A model generated the notes under the pieces. The model had not been told where the DNA came from. It made no database searches and saw nothing but the letters and a program-made list of their open reading frames with translations. Both the position numbers and the translations under genes were made by a program. Below are positions 1 through 10,708 of a stretch of DNA of 64,000 nt, one piece after another (within the stretch, counting starts at the first letter, position 1; each line of letters opens with the position of its first letter). The stretch comes from Periconia sp. R9002 (lineage: Eukaryota > Ascomycota > Dothideomycetes > Pleosporales > Periconiaceae): positions 310,001-374,000 of the forward strand of contig JAMAHW010000030.1 in NCBI GenBank assembly GCA_023627715.1, in the 5' to 3' direction.

Positions 1-1412
1 TGCGATTGGGAAAGGTGGCCTCGAACGGCTAAATTGATCCCCAATGTATTATCCACGTGGACCCCGGGTACTGATAACAAGCTACCCCACTGAGTCCCCG
101 GGGTTTTTAATCCCTGATCAATCCCTGGCTTGATACATTAAACAACGCGTATCTTATATGGAGCAGACGTGCCTTGAATAAATGATTCAATATGTGCAAA
201 TTTTATACGAGGATCTGACTAGAGAGGCCTGGATGAGAAGTGTAAGCAAGAACTGGATCACACATATTTGTGCAAATCAGGTGTGTTGTACATATTACCT
301 TTGTCGAAATGTTTTGTTCTTGCAGTCCAGACAGCCTTCTAGAATTGCATGCAACCCCAAACAAGGGTGCAGTACCGATCGCTTCATTTGGCGAGAGATG
401 TTCGATGAGAAGGATCTGTAGCTTCGCCTGGAGATTTTTTTTTTACCGGCATGAAGGACGCCACCGCAGTATCGAATAAACTTCGAGAGTACATAGTAAT
501 TTTATCACACTGACTAAAAGTTATTAAAAGAAACATCGAAAATCACACGGGTCATGTAATATACTAAGACCTGGTGGCGGACCTGGAAATCGAAGTAGGT
601 TATGTTGCAGGGTCAAATAGGTACATGGTACCAATGTTTAAGAGCGAACGTGGACGTAAGGATCGTGGAAAGTCAACATCAGGACGGAAAGTGAATGACA
701 GGGCTAGTGAAAAGCGCGACAGGAAGCTGAGTAGAGAATTTAATATGAAATAGATGATCGATTGGGATAAAAACCCGGTGTAGGAAGGCCGGTCCGCAAG
801 CGAGGTTGGCCTTTTCCTGGCTGGAGCAGCCCCAAACAGAATCCTGTGTCAATTTCGCGACCGGGCGGACGGCGCCAAGCGCTCGGGTTGGCGTTCCAAC
901 TCAATTCAAACGTCACTTCATCCTATCAGTCACATGGCCCAGCATGGTACTTCAACGCCTCACGGCTGAAATCGCAGACCGTATCTAAAAATATAGCTGC
1001 GATGGTTGAATCCAGTGACATTGAGAAATTGAAGTGTCGGTGCCGTCACCCATCTCTCACTCGTTTGCAGCCGGTGGCTCAGTTCCTTCCTGCAACCACA
1101 AGCGCCTCATGCTACTTCCATATTGGCAAAATTAGGCATTCTACCGAATTAGGTATTAGCTATTCACAATGGGATCAATGACCTCTCGAATCGGGTAACA
1201 GATGGAACACTTGACGGGAGAATGAATCTGCGGCACGCCGACGAAATTACTGCGTGGTCGGTGGACAGGATCCCAGCGCTGACTGCAAGAATGTTCTCGC
1301 CAGTTTCAGTCCTATTTTTAAATGCGGCCATGACTGCCAAGTATAAAGAGTTGATCATATCGCATCAGAACCATGCAGAGATCGTCACGCTATCCTAATT
1401 CTTTCAATCATC
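1..1412. other. Gene-free left edge and promoter of the first xylanase
   Basis: No supportable gene is seen. Short overlapping ORFs on both strands share no recognisable family and have no splice logic joining them. A TATAAA box lies at 1342-1347, about 66 bp before the xylanase start at 1413, which fits its core promoter. A single GGCTAAA at 27-33 resembles the XlnR/Xyr1 xylanase-activator site but lies about 1.4 kb away and could be chance. Confidence 0.5.
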
Positions 1413-2937
1413 ATGTTTTCTAACGCGGTTACTTTCCTGCTGGCTGCCGCCGGTGTGGTCGCGTCGCCTTTTGAGTATGACTTATCACATGATTTTCAAA
1501 TACATACTGATGGAAATGTAGGCGACGTGCTGGTGATGGCTTGAACACTCGTGCTGTTGCTGCCGGTAAACAGTATTTTGGGAGTGCCGTTGATAGTACT
1601 GGCCAAAATGATGGCTCATATATGAACATTCTCAGTAACACTGGTGATTTTGGTTCAATTACTCCTGCGAACGCGATGAAGGTACATAGCGCAATCGTTT
1701 GCTTTGATACAAACGCTGATAAGAGTAGTGGGATACTGTCGAGCCATCACGCAACTCTTTCAACTTTGCTCCTGGAGATTCCGTTGTAAATATCGCAGCA
1801 AGAAACGGCCAGCAGCTCAGGTGCCATAATCTGGTCTGGCACTCCCAACTCCCCAACTGGGTCGGCAGCAGTGGCTTCAATAATGCCACTTTGATCGATG
1901 TCATGAAGAATCACATCACAAAGACTGTCACTCACTGGAAGGGTAAATGCACGCACTGGGATGTGGTGAATGAGGCCCTCAACGAGGACGGATCATACCG
2001 CTCAAGCCCTTTCTACAACGTTATTGGAGAAGCGTTCATCCCTATAGCATTTGCTACTGCGGCTGCTGCAGACCCAAGTGTTCGTCTGTTAGTTTTCCCC
2101 TGGGTATGAAGTTGTATCGAGGCACCACATGGTGTTCTGAGACCTTCATCACCCCATTGATAACCCCTGCTTGAGTTAAGCTGACTTTGCCACCCGAGGT
2201 ATTACAATGACTATAACATCGAGACCCCCGGAGCCAAGTCTTCCGGAGCCCAAAGAATTGTGCGACTCATCAAGCAATATGGCGCCAAGATTGATGGTGT
2301 TGGGCAACAGGCTCATTTGATCGTTGGTCAATCTCCTTCTGTCGCTACATGGACTTCTAATATGAACGCCTTTACTTCCCTGGGCGTCGATGTTGCCCTC
2401 ACCGAGCTTGACATTCGCACCAATACACCCGCTTCGTCTTCTGCCGTTTCCCAGCAAGCCATCGATTACGCCAATGCCGTCAATGGCTGCAAAGCCAATT
2501 CCCGCTGTGTCGGCATCACCATTTGGGATTTTACTGACAAGTACTCATGGATTCCATCAGTGTTCCCCGGCCAAGGATCTGCCCTCCCTTGGGACAGTAA
2601 CCTCAACAAGAAGCAGCAAGTCTACAGTGGAATCTTGAATGCATGGGGATCGGCCGGTGCAACTCCAACTAGCACCCCTACTACTTCTCCCACGCCTACG
2701 CCTACCACCAGTCCTACCGACACACCCACCACCAGCCCTACCGATACACCTACCACCAGCCCTACCGACAGTCCTACCACTACGCCTACCAGTGCTCCTA
2801 CGTCTACCCCCACTTCATCACCAGGTACCGTACCAAAATGGCAGCAGTGCGGAGGAAACGGATATACCGGGCCTACTGGATGTGTGAGCGGCACTACATG
2901 TACATACCTCAACGACTGGTATTACCAATGCTTGTAG
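1413..2937 (+). CDS. Secreted GH10 endo-1,4-beta-xylanase with C-terminal CBM1
   Basis: This predicted secreted enzyme would cut the beta-1,4-xylan backbone outside the cell. My model has four exons (1413-1474, 1522-1681, 1729-2087, 2199-2937) and gives 439 aa. Residues 1-19 form a hydrophobic signal peptide. The GH10 barrel spans about 28-330 and contains [11 protein letters not shown], with the acid/base Glu near 156, and ALTELDIRT, with the nucleophile Glu near 263. A linker follows that is rich in repeated Thr-Ser-Pro-Thr units, then a C-terminal CBM1 of about 33 residues with the usual four cysteines and aromatic face ([11 protein letters not shown] ... DWYYQCL). The introns are 47, 47 and 111 bp, and the third uses a GTTAGT donor. 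All junctions restore conserved GH10 sequence, for example VRL-YYNDYN. A TATA box sits about 66 bp upstream. A second GH10 gene starts at 9294. The domain order is the reverse of that neighbour. Confidence 0.95.
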
Positions 2938-3703
2938 AACTTGTGTGCAGCCTGTTTCTTTTTTGCAGAATAGCTAGATTGTTTGCAATTCGATACTAAA
3001 TGCTCCTCGCGTACTTCACAAACTGTTTATGGTCAGCTATTTGAAGTCTTTATATCATAGAAACAAATTACACACTGTGTATCCACGGGTTCATGGATGT
3101 TGTATGAATGTGCAAGTGTCCAGCGACAAAATGCTACCTGCTGTACAGCAGGAAGTCGTAGAGCAGTAGCTCCAAGAAATATGTTGTAGCCTGATATAAC
3201 GTAGTTTCTTACCAGTAATACAATTAACCGTATGTATTAAACATCATGGTGGAATGGGGAGAGTGTCGATTTTGGAGATGACTATGCTCCTAGGGAAGGG
3301 CGACTTAGGTGCTAGTACGTGACTCGCTCTATAGGCTATTTTTAACATATGTGGAAGATGTGATGCATGTTGAAAGATTATATGAGTGCCATTCAACAGC
3401 TGCTTCACATATATATACGCAAAGAATATTCAACGATAGAAACAACGTCGTTCTGATGGATTGCATACACCGATGGTAAACTACAAGACTACTTCATCTT
3501 ATTCAGTATTCGCTATAATTTTAATACTTCACAGCATATTTGCCTTCAATTTTAAAAGAACGCATAATATGACACACTCAATTGCACTTTGAAACGAGGA
3601 AATGAGGAAATGGTGCATTCATTGGTGATATACTAGGGGAATGCATAGTAGGAAGCTCAAATACTGAGGGAGACACTCTCCTGAACATGCCTCAAAAACC
3701 GCC
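2938..3703. other. Gene-free spacer between xylanase and SF3B5 3' ends
   Basis: This AT-rich spacer holds the 3' ends of two convergent genes. No ORF of note, RNA gene or clear repeat is visible. Confidence 0.6.
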
Positions 3704-4095
3704 CTACTTCTTCTCTTCCTTGAGGACCAAAGCCTTGTTCTTGCCGGCATCATTGGCTTTCTCCTTCTCTGCCATCTGCGTACACCTCAATCAGCTTGGG
3801 TTCGTGATCAAAGACAAAATGTATTAATACGTACCCTGCTCACCGCAAATGGATCAATCATGCGCTCCAAAAGGTGGACGCGCGTCTGCTCTCGTGAGAG
3901 CCCCAGACCGATAGATGCGTACTGTAGCATTGGCGGGTGTCCAATGAAACTTGCTATAGTGTCTCGTTGGACGTTGCGAAAGAACACCTCCGAGGTGGTG
4001 TCCGCGGATCCAGTGCCAACAAAGCGCTGTTCGTTGCGCTCCAGCTCTTGCTGGTCGCGTCGCTTAGAAGTATAGGCCGTGTGTTCTTTGGACAT
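3704..4095 (-). CDS. SF3B5: Splicing factor 3B subunit 5 (SF3b10 homologue)
   Basis: SF3B5 is a small subunit of the SF3b complex in the U2 snRNP, which helps recognise the intron branch site in the nucleus. The core RFVGTGSADTTSEVFF ... FIGHPPMLQYASIGLG ... VHLLERMIDPF follows the family layout (YIGTGxADTT, SYxGH, LLxYxAI, VRxxLxEKM). The model starts at the ATG at 4095, because the upstream in-frame extension has no family likeness. Exon 1 runs 4095 to 3835 and exon 2 runs 3775 to 3704, giving 110 aa. Two in-frame donors are possible: GTACGT, with the intron starting at 3834, or GTGAGC, starting at 3843, which gives 107 aa. A GCTGAT branch-like site lies near the acceptor. The basic C-terminal tail rich in Lys and Glu (KEKANDAGKNKALVLKEEKK) is an extension not typical of the short human protein. 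Confidence 0.88.
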
Positions 4096-5151
4096 GGTGC
4101 TGGTTTGCGGAGTGGTATGCGTGGGTTTTGCTGTAAAGTGATGTAGGCCGACGGCTTTGGCGGACGGATTTGTCTTGGGTAGGGCGTGAGTATGTTGTGT
4201 GGACTGGTGATCTCTTGGGAGAACGAGAGAGAAAGAGCTTGCTGAAGCGAGGTGCTCGGTCAAGAAAGATTGTGGGCGGTGGTAGGTGGGTAGGAGGGTA
4301 GGAGGGCAGGCGCCTGTTTTTGTAGCAAGGACCACGCTAGTGAAGGTCACGAGTGGTCTGCGTTTGTTTTCGGTCGCGTATATAGGTTGAAGGCAGAACA
4401 ATGGAATGGTACCACTAAAATATCAACCTACGTTGGAACGGGCATTTATATATGCCTTGGCCAGGGCGCAAACGCGGTGAGCCCGATCAAATCAGCCAAT
4501 CAAAAAAAAAACCCATGTGACAGGAATATCAACCAACAGGTGACCCGCAAGTGAAAGAAATAAGCTAGGTGCAATTTATGAAGTGAATGGGAAAGCAACA
4601 ACTATCAATCTCTCAGAAATCAGTGTAACAAACAGGGGAGGGGGGGGGGGTGGGTGCATCATATATCGATCGCGGCAGGAAACTTTTAAATTCAATAACG
4701 CGCCTTGAGTAGATTTCATTTTTACAATAATTCGGATTGTAAGGGTTACAATCAGTCGAATATCTTCAGCTGATAGTTGAATTGACGTGGCTATCATTGC
4801 TCACATGCACAAAGACTAGAACCACAGTGAGGCACATGGACGCCACGGATTGTGTAATCCAAAAACCAAGCGCCGTGATGCTTATCAGCTCCTTCCGGCT
4901 AGGTGGTGTGAATTATGCATGTGTACAGATGGTTGTATAATAGGTGGCACGTGCGCAATGCCATAGGTTACCATGACACTTCGATTCGTTGGCAGGCAAT
5001 GCAGTCGCTGGTTGAATCAAACACTCAGAATGTATATAAGAGCATCATTGCTGCATCCAAGTTAATCGGTTGTGTCTTTTATCGCCATCACCGATTGTAT
5101 GGAAATTGCAAACGACAACATCATCTGATCAACCAGCAAATCAAAAAGACC
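4096..5151. other. Divergent intergenic region with a poly-G tract
   Basis: This is the shared upstream region of SF3B5 (minus) and the orphan gene at 5152 (plus). It holds a G-rich run near 4635-4655 and an A-run near 4502-4511. A TATATAAG element at 5033-5040 lies 112 bp before the ATG at 5152. No gene is seen. Confidence 0.5.
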
Positions 5152-6255
5152 ATGAGCGCACCCGCTGTCGGCAAAGGGAAGGAGAAAGCCGGTTTTCCCG
5201 ACGAAAAAATCCAATATGACGGCTCCAAACGGAAATGGTACGAACCAGAAATCTTCACTCAGTTTGAGGAGGGCGATCCGAGGTTGGAAAAGTACGTTGG
5301 CCGTCTATGGTTTCAATCAGATGAGTTTGAGGGGAACATGCCCCACGAACCTACCGTCCAAGAACACAATCCAGAAGCAGACACTTTCAGCATCACCTTC
5401 GATCAGATGATCAACGCAAACCCCAGCAGGATTGAGAACGAAGAAGGTGCAGGATCGTCCTTAATCCAAGCTCTTCCCCAGAAAGCTGACAAGAATTACC
5501 GGACGAGCGCTGCCAGAAAGCTTATAACGTGGAGAGAAACCTGCGCAACCTTTCTTGAGGGCTCGAAACGTCGGGGAGCATGGGACATCACCCTAGAAAT
5601 GGGTAGTCCAGTTGGATCCATGAGCATACCATATCGATGGGCAGAGGACATAAAAGCACTAACCCCGTTACTAGTCGACAAGAACAGGGGAATGGTTGAA
5701 TCGCAAATTGAGATCAAGTTTGATCTTGCGCCTCATTCATATATAGCGAATGGCTGGCTCGAGAAGTACATCCGGGAAATACGTGCGTTGCGGGAGGCGT
5801 TTCCTCTGAACATCCGTTTGACTATCGATGATGTGAGCGTTGCAACGGTTAATCCTTCTATGTACTACCCGGCGAAGGATTTAATCGGACCATTCTACAA
5901 CATGATCGAGAGAACAGGGTTGCGTAATGTTCCCGGAATCGAGACCAGGGAACACCGCCGGCTCCGGCTTCAGATAGGCCTTCTGCGCTGGAAAGGAATT
6001 AACTTGGACGACGCTTATGCGACTGCTAGCGCACAGGAGGACGAGAGAGCAAAGACACAAAGGGAAACCGAATCATCATCTGAATTGGCTCAATTCAATA
6101 CAAAGAATGTCATTGCTAATAAGGATCGAGAGATTGAGAAAATCTTTACCGAGTGGAAAGATGTTACGGCAAAGTTCATCTCTGAGAGTATTGCGACGAA
6201 GGACAAGAATATCAAGTCCTGCAATGAGTTCTTGAAACAGTATGTGTTCGACTGA
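5152..6255 (+). CDS. Orphan protein, 367 aa, function unknown
   Basis: This is a single-exon reading frame that I do not recognise. The frame is open back to 4915, but I chose the ATG at 5152. It has a good context (ACCATGA), and the TATA box at 5033-5040 would place the transcript start downstream of the earlier ATGs. The protein is hydrophilic with no signal peptide or membrane segment. It begins with a Lys/Glu-rich tail (VGKGKEKAGFPDEK), has a mixed central region of about 200 residues that looks globular, and ends with a charged, probably helical segment of about 80 residues (KDREIEKIFTEWKDVTAKF). Codon use and length support a real gene; the role is unknown. Confidence 0.7.
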   Translation: MSAPAVGKGKEKAGFPDEKIQYDGSKRKWYEPEIFTQFEEGDPRLEKYVGRLWFQSDEFEGNMPHEPTVQEHNPEADTFSITFDQMINANPSRIENEEGAGSSLIQALPQKADKNYRTSAARKLITWRETCATFLEGSKRRGAWDITLEMGSPVGSMSIPYRWAEDIKALTPLLVDKNRGMVESQIEIKFDLAPHSYIANGWLEKYIREIRALREAFPLNIRLTIDDVSVATVNPSMYYPAKDLIGPFYNMIERTGLRNVPGIETREHRRLRLQIGLLRWKGINLDDAYATASAQEDERAKTQRETESSSELAQFNTKNVIANKDREIEKIFTEWKDVTAKFISESIATKDKNIKSCNEFLKQYVFD

Positions 6256-7370
6256 TTTGGTCCGTCATCGAACGCCTCAAATGTTCATGGGAACAGGGTA
6301 TATCCATGCAATGTACACATAGTCAATAGAACGATTGAATCACAAAATTTCTATTAATAGTTCCTCATTCCGCCTTTTATGTGATATGTTACTGCAGTTA
6401 TGCCGCGATAGTAATGCACCGCGTAGCGTTAAATGTGCATGGATTGTGCTCGGACGTTGCCTGCTATTTACAGAGGAGCGAATCCATTGTCGAGACCTGG
6501 CAGCGATCATTAGTTGATAGCTCATAGAATAGGTGGGAAGAATTAATTGATAATAACAGTAAGAGTGTCATTTAGTCCAGTCATACAGGCGGCGTAGGAG
6601 TGGACATAGAGTGATTGACGGTGGGGCACCAGACGACTTGCAGGAGCAACAACAACAACAACAACAACAACAACGCCAACAGCTTCATATTTTGGACGAC
6701 ATTATGTATGTACATCACCGTACATGCATGAGATAGTCATAGATTGAGGAAAGCAACCTTCTTTTGACTGAAAAAGACTTTGGAAAGTAAATGCTACGAA
6801 CATGAAATGTAGCCCACTATAGGTCCCGCAAGACATGAAGAGCGTCAAGAAAGAAACTGTATAGTGGGCCTCTAATTGATCTTGCCTGGTATCTAGTGTG
6901 CAAAGCACAACAAGAGTGCCGAACCTGCAGCAACACTGAATAGCTGAGCAGTAAATACTTACCTGTCTCTCACAACCCCTACTTACCTTGAAGAACTACA
7001 GGCTAGAAACCGACTCTCAAAGAGGAGAAAGAGACTTAGAAGGGCTTGCGGGGTTTAAATATCTCCTCTGTCTGGTCCGTGCCTCTTGTTACGTGAGGTA
7101 CGAGAACAGACAATCTGGAACCTTGAAAGGGAGGGAGGGCCTTCGTCCGTCAATATAATCGAACTGAGCACGGCCAGTTGATCAAGATAAAAAAGACTAT
7201 TTTCCAACCCTCGTTACTAGGATATGTGTGATACTTTTCGGCGCCGGGCGAGCAACTCGTTTGCACAGCGGCGTACCCGCCAAGAAACGTGCTTGCTCCA
7301 CACGTCCAGATCAATGATTTCCTCATCTCACCAAACGTCTACTAAAAATCGAGTCTCACGGCGTGCTGAA
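6256..7370. other. Gene-free stretch with a (CAA)9 microsatellite
   Basis: No supportable gene is present. A perfect CAA trinucleotide repeat of nine units lies at 6647-6673. The remaining ORFs are short and unrelated to any family I know. Confidence 0.5.
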
Positions 7371-8221
7371 ATGTAACATTATGTAGGTTCGCACAGCCCA
7401 CACCCCAGGTGCCTCCCGCAGCGGGTCGCGCAGACGAGCGCCCAACGAACCTACCGCCATCTCAAACCCGTCTACGTGGAGGAGCTCCGCAGCTTAACTC
7501 CTAATCGTACGTGAGTATCCAGTCTGATACACGTTCGTACCTGATCGCCATACTAACATGTCTCAAGACATACGAATACGAACACATGCCTACAACTCAT
7601 AAACGTCTGCAATAGCTATACCTACAAACTCCTGCGTTCTACCACTCCAGCCGAGGTTGGCAGCAAAGATATATTTCGAATAATAAACTTCTTCCAGGAT
7701 CAGACATTTTGCGTGGCAGAAACATACGGGGAACACGAACATTCAAAAGAATACCTCTTCGAAAAACGACACGAAGAATTATGGAGAAACGTGAATTCCA
7801 TCTATCGAGATATGGTCCAGCTCCTTCAATAGTACAAAGATAAAACTTTGGTTTGCGGCTTGGAATGTTACTGAATGGGAACTAGATACGACGAGGAGCA
7901 TACACAGATGCATGGAGTGTTGAAAAACGTATGTGAGGTGTAAGAGTTGTTAATTCAGGATGGCAGAAACTGCCCTATCTATACTAGTGTGCTATTGCCC
8001 TATGGCTACACTGAATATCCAATATGGACTAGCTCCTTCCGAGCACTCAGAACCGTAGCTTCCAACATGGAGTGCCGTGTCGTACGTTTGGCCGGAAGTC
8101 AAATCAATGACTCTAATCTAGACACTGTCCGAATACGCATTAATCTCCCTGGCTCCACCTTCGACGCATATGTCATAAGAAACCCAAGACCACCCTATTA
8201 CAAAAACGGCCAAAGCTTATG
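7371..8221 (+). pseudogene. Coding-like exon fragments, start not found
   Basis: Two coding-looking blocks lie in tandem. The first is an open frame from about 7371 that is interrupted by a convincing intron at 7511-7567, with GTGAGT donor, TACTAAC branch and AAG acceptor. It continues to a TAG at 7830-7832, and its end reads EYLFEKRHEELWRNVNSIYRD. The second begins after a TTCAG acceptor-like site near 7957 and is open to a TGA at 8219-8221 (DGRNCPIYTSVLLPYGY at its start, PRPPYYKNGQSL at its end). I found no in-frame ATG for the first block and no splice joining the two without a stop. It may be a gene with further introns I cannot place, or a decayed gene. The family is unknown. Confidence 0.3.
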
Positions 8222-9293
8222 AAGTACTGGGCAAGATTGAGAGACCTTGGCATACGTGAATGAATGGTGGATTAGAATGACTGTCCTAGAACCTTTGAAC
8301 TTGAATCAACTGCCTTGTAGAGTAACAACGGAAATTATTCAATCCCATACTGACTGGCTTAGCAAGCCGAGGTAATGTACATGTAGGATTGAGAATCTTC
8401 CACGCGGTGGCGCAGGCCACGAGGGCATGCATGCCGTGAAGGTTACACTGCGCCATCAAATGCTGCATGGGCCCCTTCTACATTCCAAGAACCATTATCC
8501 CAGAATCGATCATTTGATCTTGAGGAACGCACCTCCCGCCAAAACCCCAGCATAAACTATTTACGGACCCATCGGGTAAACAATGCCCAAGGTCTTCCTC
8601 TTCCGGCGTAGCGCGGAGCTTCGCTTATCTTTAACAGGGATAGCGCTTTGCTTTATTAATTTACTGTTTCCAATATTTACCACCACACTATATGATCATA
8701 ACGCTACCTAGAGTCTTTAGGCTATATGCTATTGGCGGATTAACAAAGCATTTCGAAAAGTACCCCTGAGCCGTCAGTAAATGAAGATCAAATCAATCCA
8801 TCCTATATGTGGGGATTTTATTTTCAAACTCGGCAGGGAATTTTGCTCGAATGTCGATCCAGAAACGTTAGGCATGATCCTTGACGTAACCTGGAGAACC
8901 TGGGCATACCCCAGATTTGGAAGTTCGAGGCCGGGTACGATTCCGTTAGCTCCGGCACATGAGCCTGGGATCTGGAATAAGATCTGGGGTTATCAAGGCA
9001 GTAAGGCCAGAATAAACGTTCGCCTCCGCCAAGGCAAGTGAAGAATTTCCATGTCCCGTTACTTGTGGGATTTTCATTATCGCTAATTTGTTTGTACCCA
9101 GGGTCTTCCCACCATCGATCTTCATGTGGCCCTAGTTTGAGAGGATCTTGGTTCCGAGGTTTTTGATGGGTATGAGTTAGTTGCTCGTGCAAATGGGGAA
9201 GTAGGAGGCATTGAAACCGTATATAAACGCTCGGCCTTGTCATTTGGACAGCGCTCAATCATCCAACCTCCCGCATACTTGGAATCAGCCAAC
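8222..9293. other. Promoter region of the second xylanase
   Basis: No gene is supported here; ORFs on both strands overlap without family likeness. A TATATAAA box at 9220-9227 lies 67 bp before the xylanase ATG at 9294. Confidence 0.55.
9220..9227 (+). promoter_or_regulatory. TATA box of the second xylanase
   Basis: TATATAAA lies 67 bp upstream of the start codon at 9294. This spacing is normal for a strongly regulated fungal secreted-enzyme gene. Confidence 0.6.
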
Positions 9294-10708
9294 ATGCGCA
9301 CCTCTATTCTCGCGCTCGTTATCTCTCCAGTTGCCGTGCTCGGCCAAATTCCGATTTACCAGCAATGTAAGTCAAGCCTTCGCAGCATGTCTGGGATAAA
9401 GGCTCTTTGCTGATAGACTGTAGGTGGTGGTAATGGATGGACTGGGGGTACAACATGTGTATCTGGCAGTACGTGCCAGGTTGTCAAGTGAGACCTTTCT
9501 CCATTTCCCTCAGTTACTTCATCGTAGCATTTATCTCTGACGTCAATTGTAGCGAGTGGTATTACCAGTGTCTCCCTGGCTCAGGCGGCGGAGGCGGAAG
9601 TCCCCCTACCACCAGCGCACCCGGAAGTCCCACCACCACCGGAGGAGGAGGCAGCACCCCTACCGGAGGCTCAGGGGCTGCAGGTGCCTTGAATACCAAG
9701 TTCATAGCGAAGGGAAAAATCTACTTCGGCACCGAAATCGACCACTACCATCTGAGCAACAGTGCTTTAACCACTATAGTGAAGAACAGCTTTGGTCAGG
9801 TCACGCCTGAGAACAGTATGAAATGGGATGCTATCGAACGTGAGTACCTTGGCCCTTCGCCCCTCCGGATCCATTTTCATGGACTGACTGGTTGTATGTA
9901 GCATCGCGTGGATCGTTCAGCTTCGCCAATGGTGATGCCGTCGTCAACTTTGCTCAACAGAATGGAAAGTACGTCCGCGGCCACACCCTACTCTGGCACG
10001 GGCAGCTGCCCTCGTGGGTTAGCCAGATCAACGACCGCACCACCTTGACATCCGTTATCCAGAACCACGTCACCACTGTCGTCACACATTACAAGGGCAA
10101 GATCCTCCAATGGGATGTGGTCAACGAGATCTTTGCTGAAGACGGCAACCTCCGAGACAGCGTCTTTAGCCGCGTGCTTGGTGAGGACTTTGTTGGCATT
10201 GCCTTCCGCGCTGCCCGCGCTGCCGACCCTAACGCAAAATTGTACATTCCAACCTTCTTCCATATGTTTTACTTCCGCTAACCTTCTTAACAGGTACATC
10301 AATGATTACAATTTGGACATCGCCAACTACGCTAAGTTGACGAATGGTATGGTTGCCCACGTCAACAAGTGGATCTCGCAGGGTATCCCCATCGATGGCA
10401 TCGGCACCCAGGCCCATCTCGCTGCACCTGGAGGATGGAACCCAGCATCAGGAGTTCCCAACGCCCTCAAGGCCTTGGCTGCCGCCAATGTGAAAGAAAT
10501 TGCCATCACTGAGCTCGATATCAGCGGCGCTGCGGCCAACGACTTCCTCACCGTTATGAACGGATGTCTTGCCGTGTCCAAATGTGTAGGTATCACCGTC
10601 TGGGGTGTCTCCGACAAGGACAGCTGGCGTGCCAGCGACAAGCCTCTGCTTTTCGACACCAACTACCAGCCCAAGCAAGCCTACAACACTTTGGTCGGTG
10701 CTTTGTAA
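9294..10708 (+). CDS. Secreted GH10 endo-1,4-beta-xylanase with N-terminal CBM1
   Basis: This is a second extracellular xylan-cleaving enzyme, 392 aa from five exons: 9294-9366, 9424-9487, 9553-9839, 9902-10241 and 10294-10708. A signal peptide of about 17 residues ([16 protein letters not shown]) is followed directly by a CBM1 ([18 protein letters not shown] ... NEWYYQCLP), a short Gly/Ser/Pro/Thr linker and the GH10 domain from about residue 85. The acid/base Glu lies in [12 protein letters not shown] near 217 and the nucleophile Glu in [10 protein letters not shown] near 328. The 52-65 bp introns have GTAAGT, GTGAGA, GTGAGT and GTACAT donors. Two of them fall within the CBM1, and the last interrupts KL-YINDYN at the same place and phase as the third intron of the xylanase at 1413. 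TATATAAA lies 67 bp upstream. Confidence 0.95.

Noticed and set aside
2622..2912. Minus-strand ORF rich in Val-Gly repeats
   Set aside because: It is the antisense shadow of the Thr/Pro/Ser linker and CBM1 of the xylanase.
8800..8990. Three CreA-like SYGGRG hexamers upstream of the second xylanase
   Set aside because: The motif is so short and degenerate that about one per 250 bp is expected by chance on two strands.
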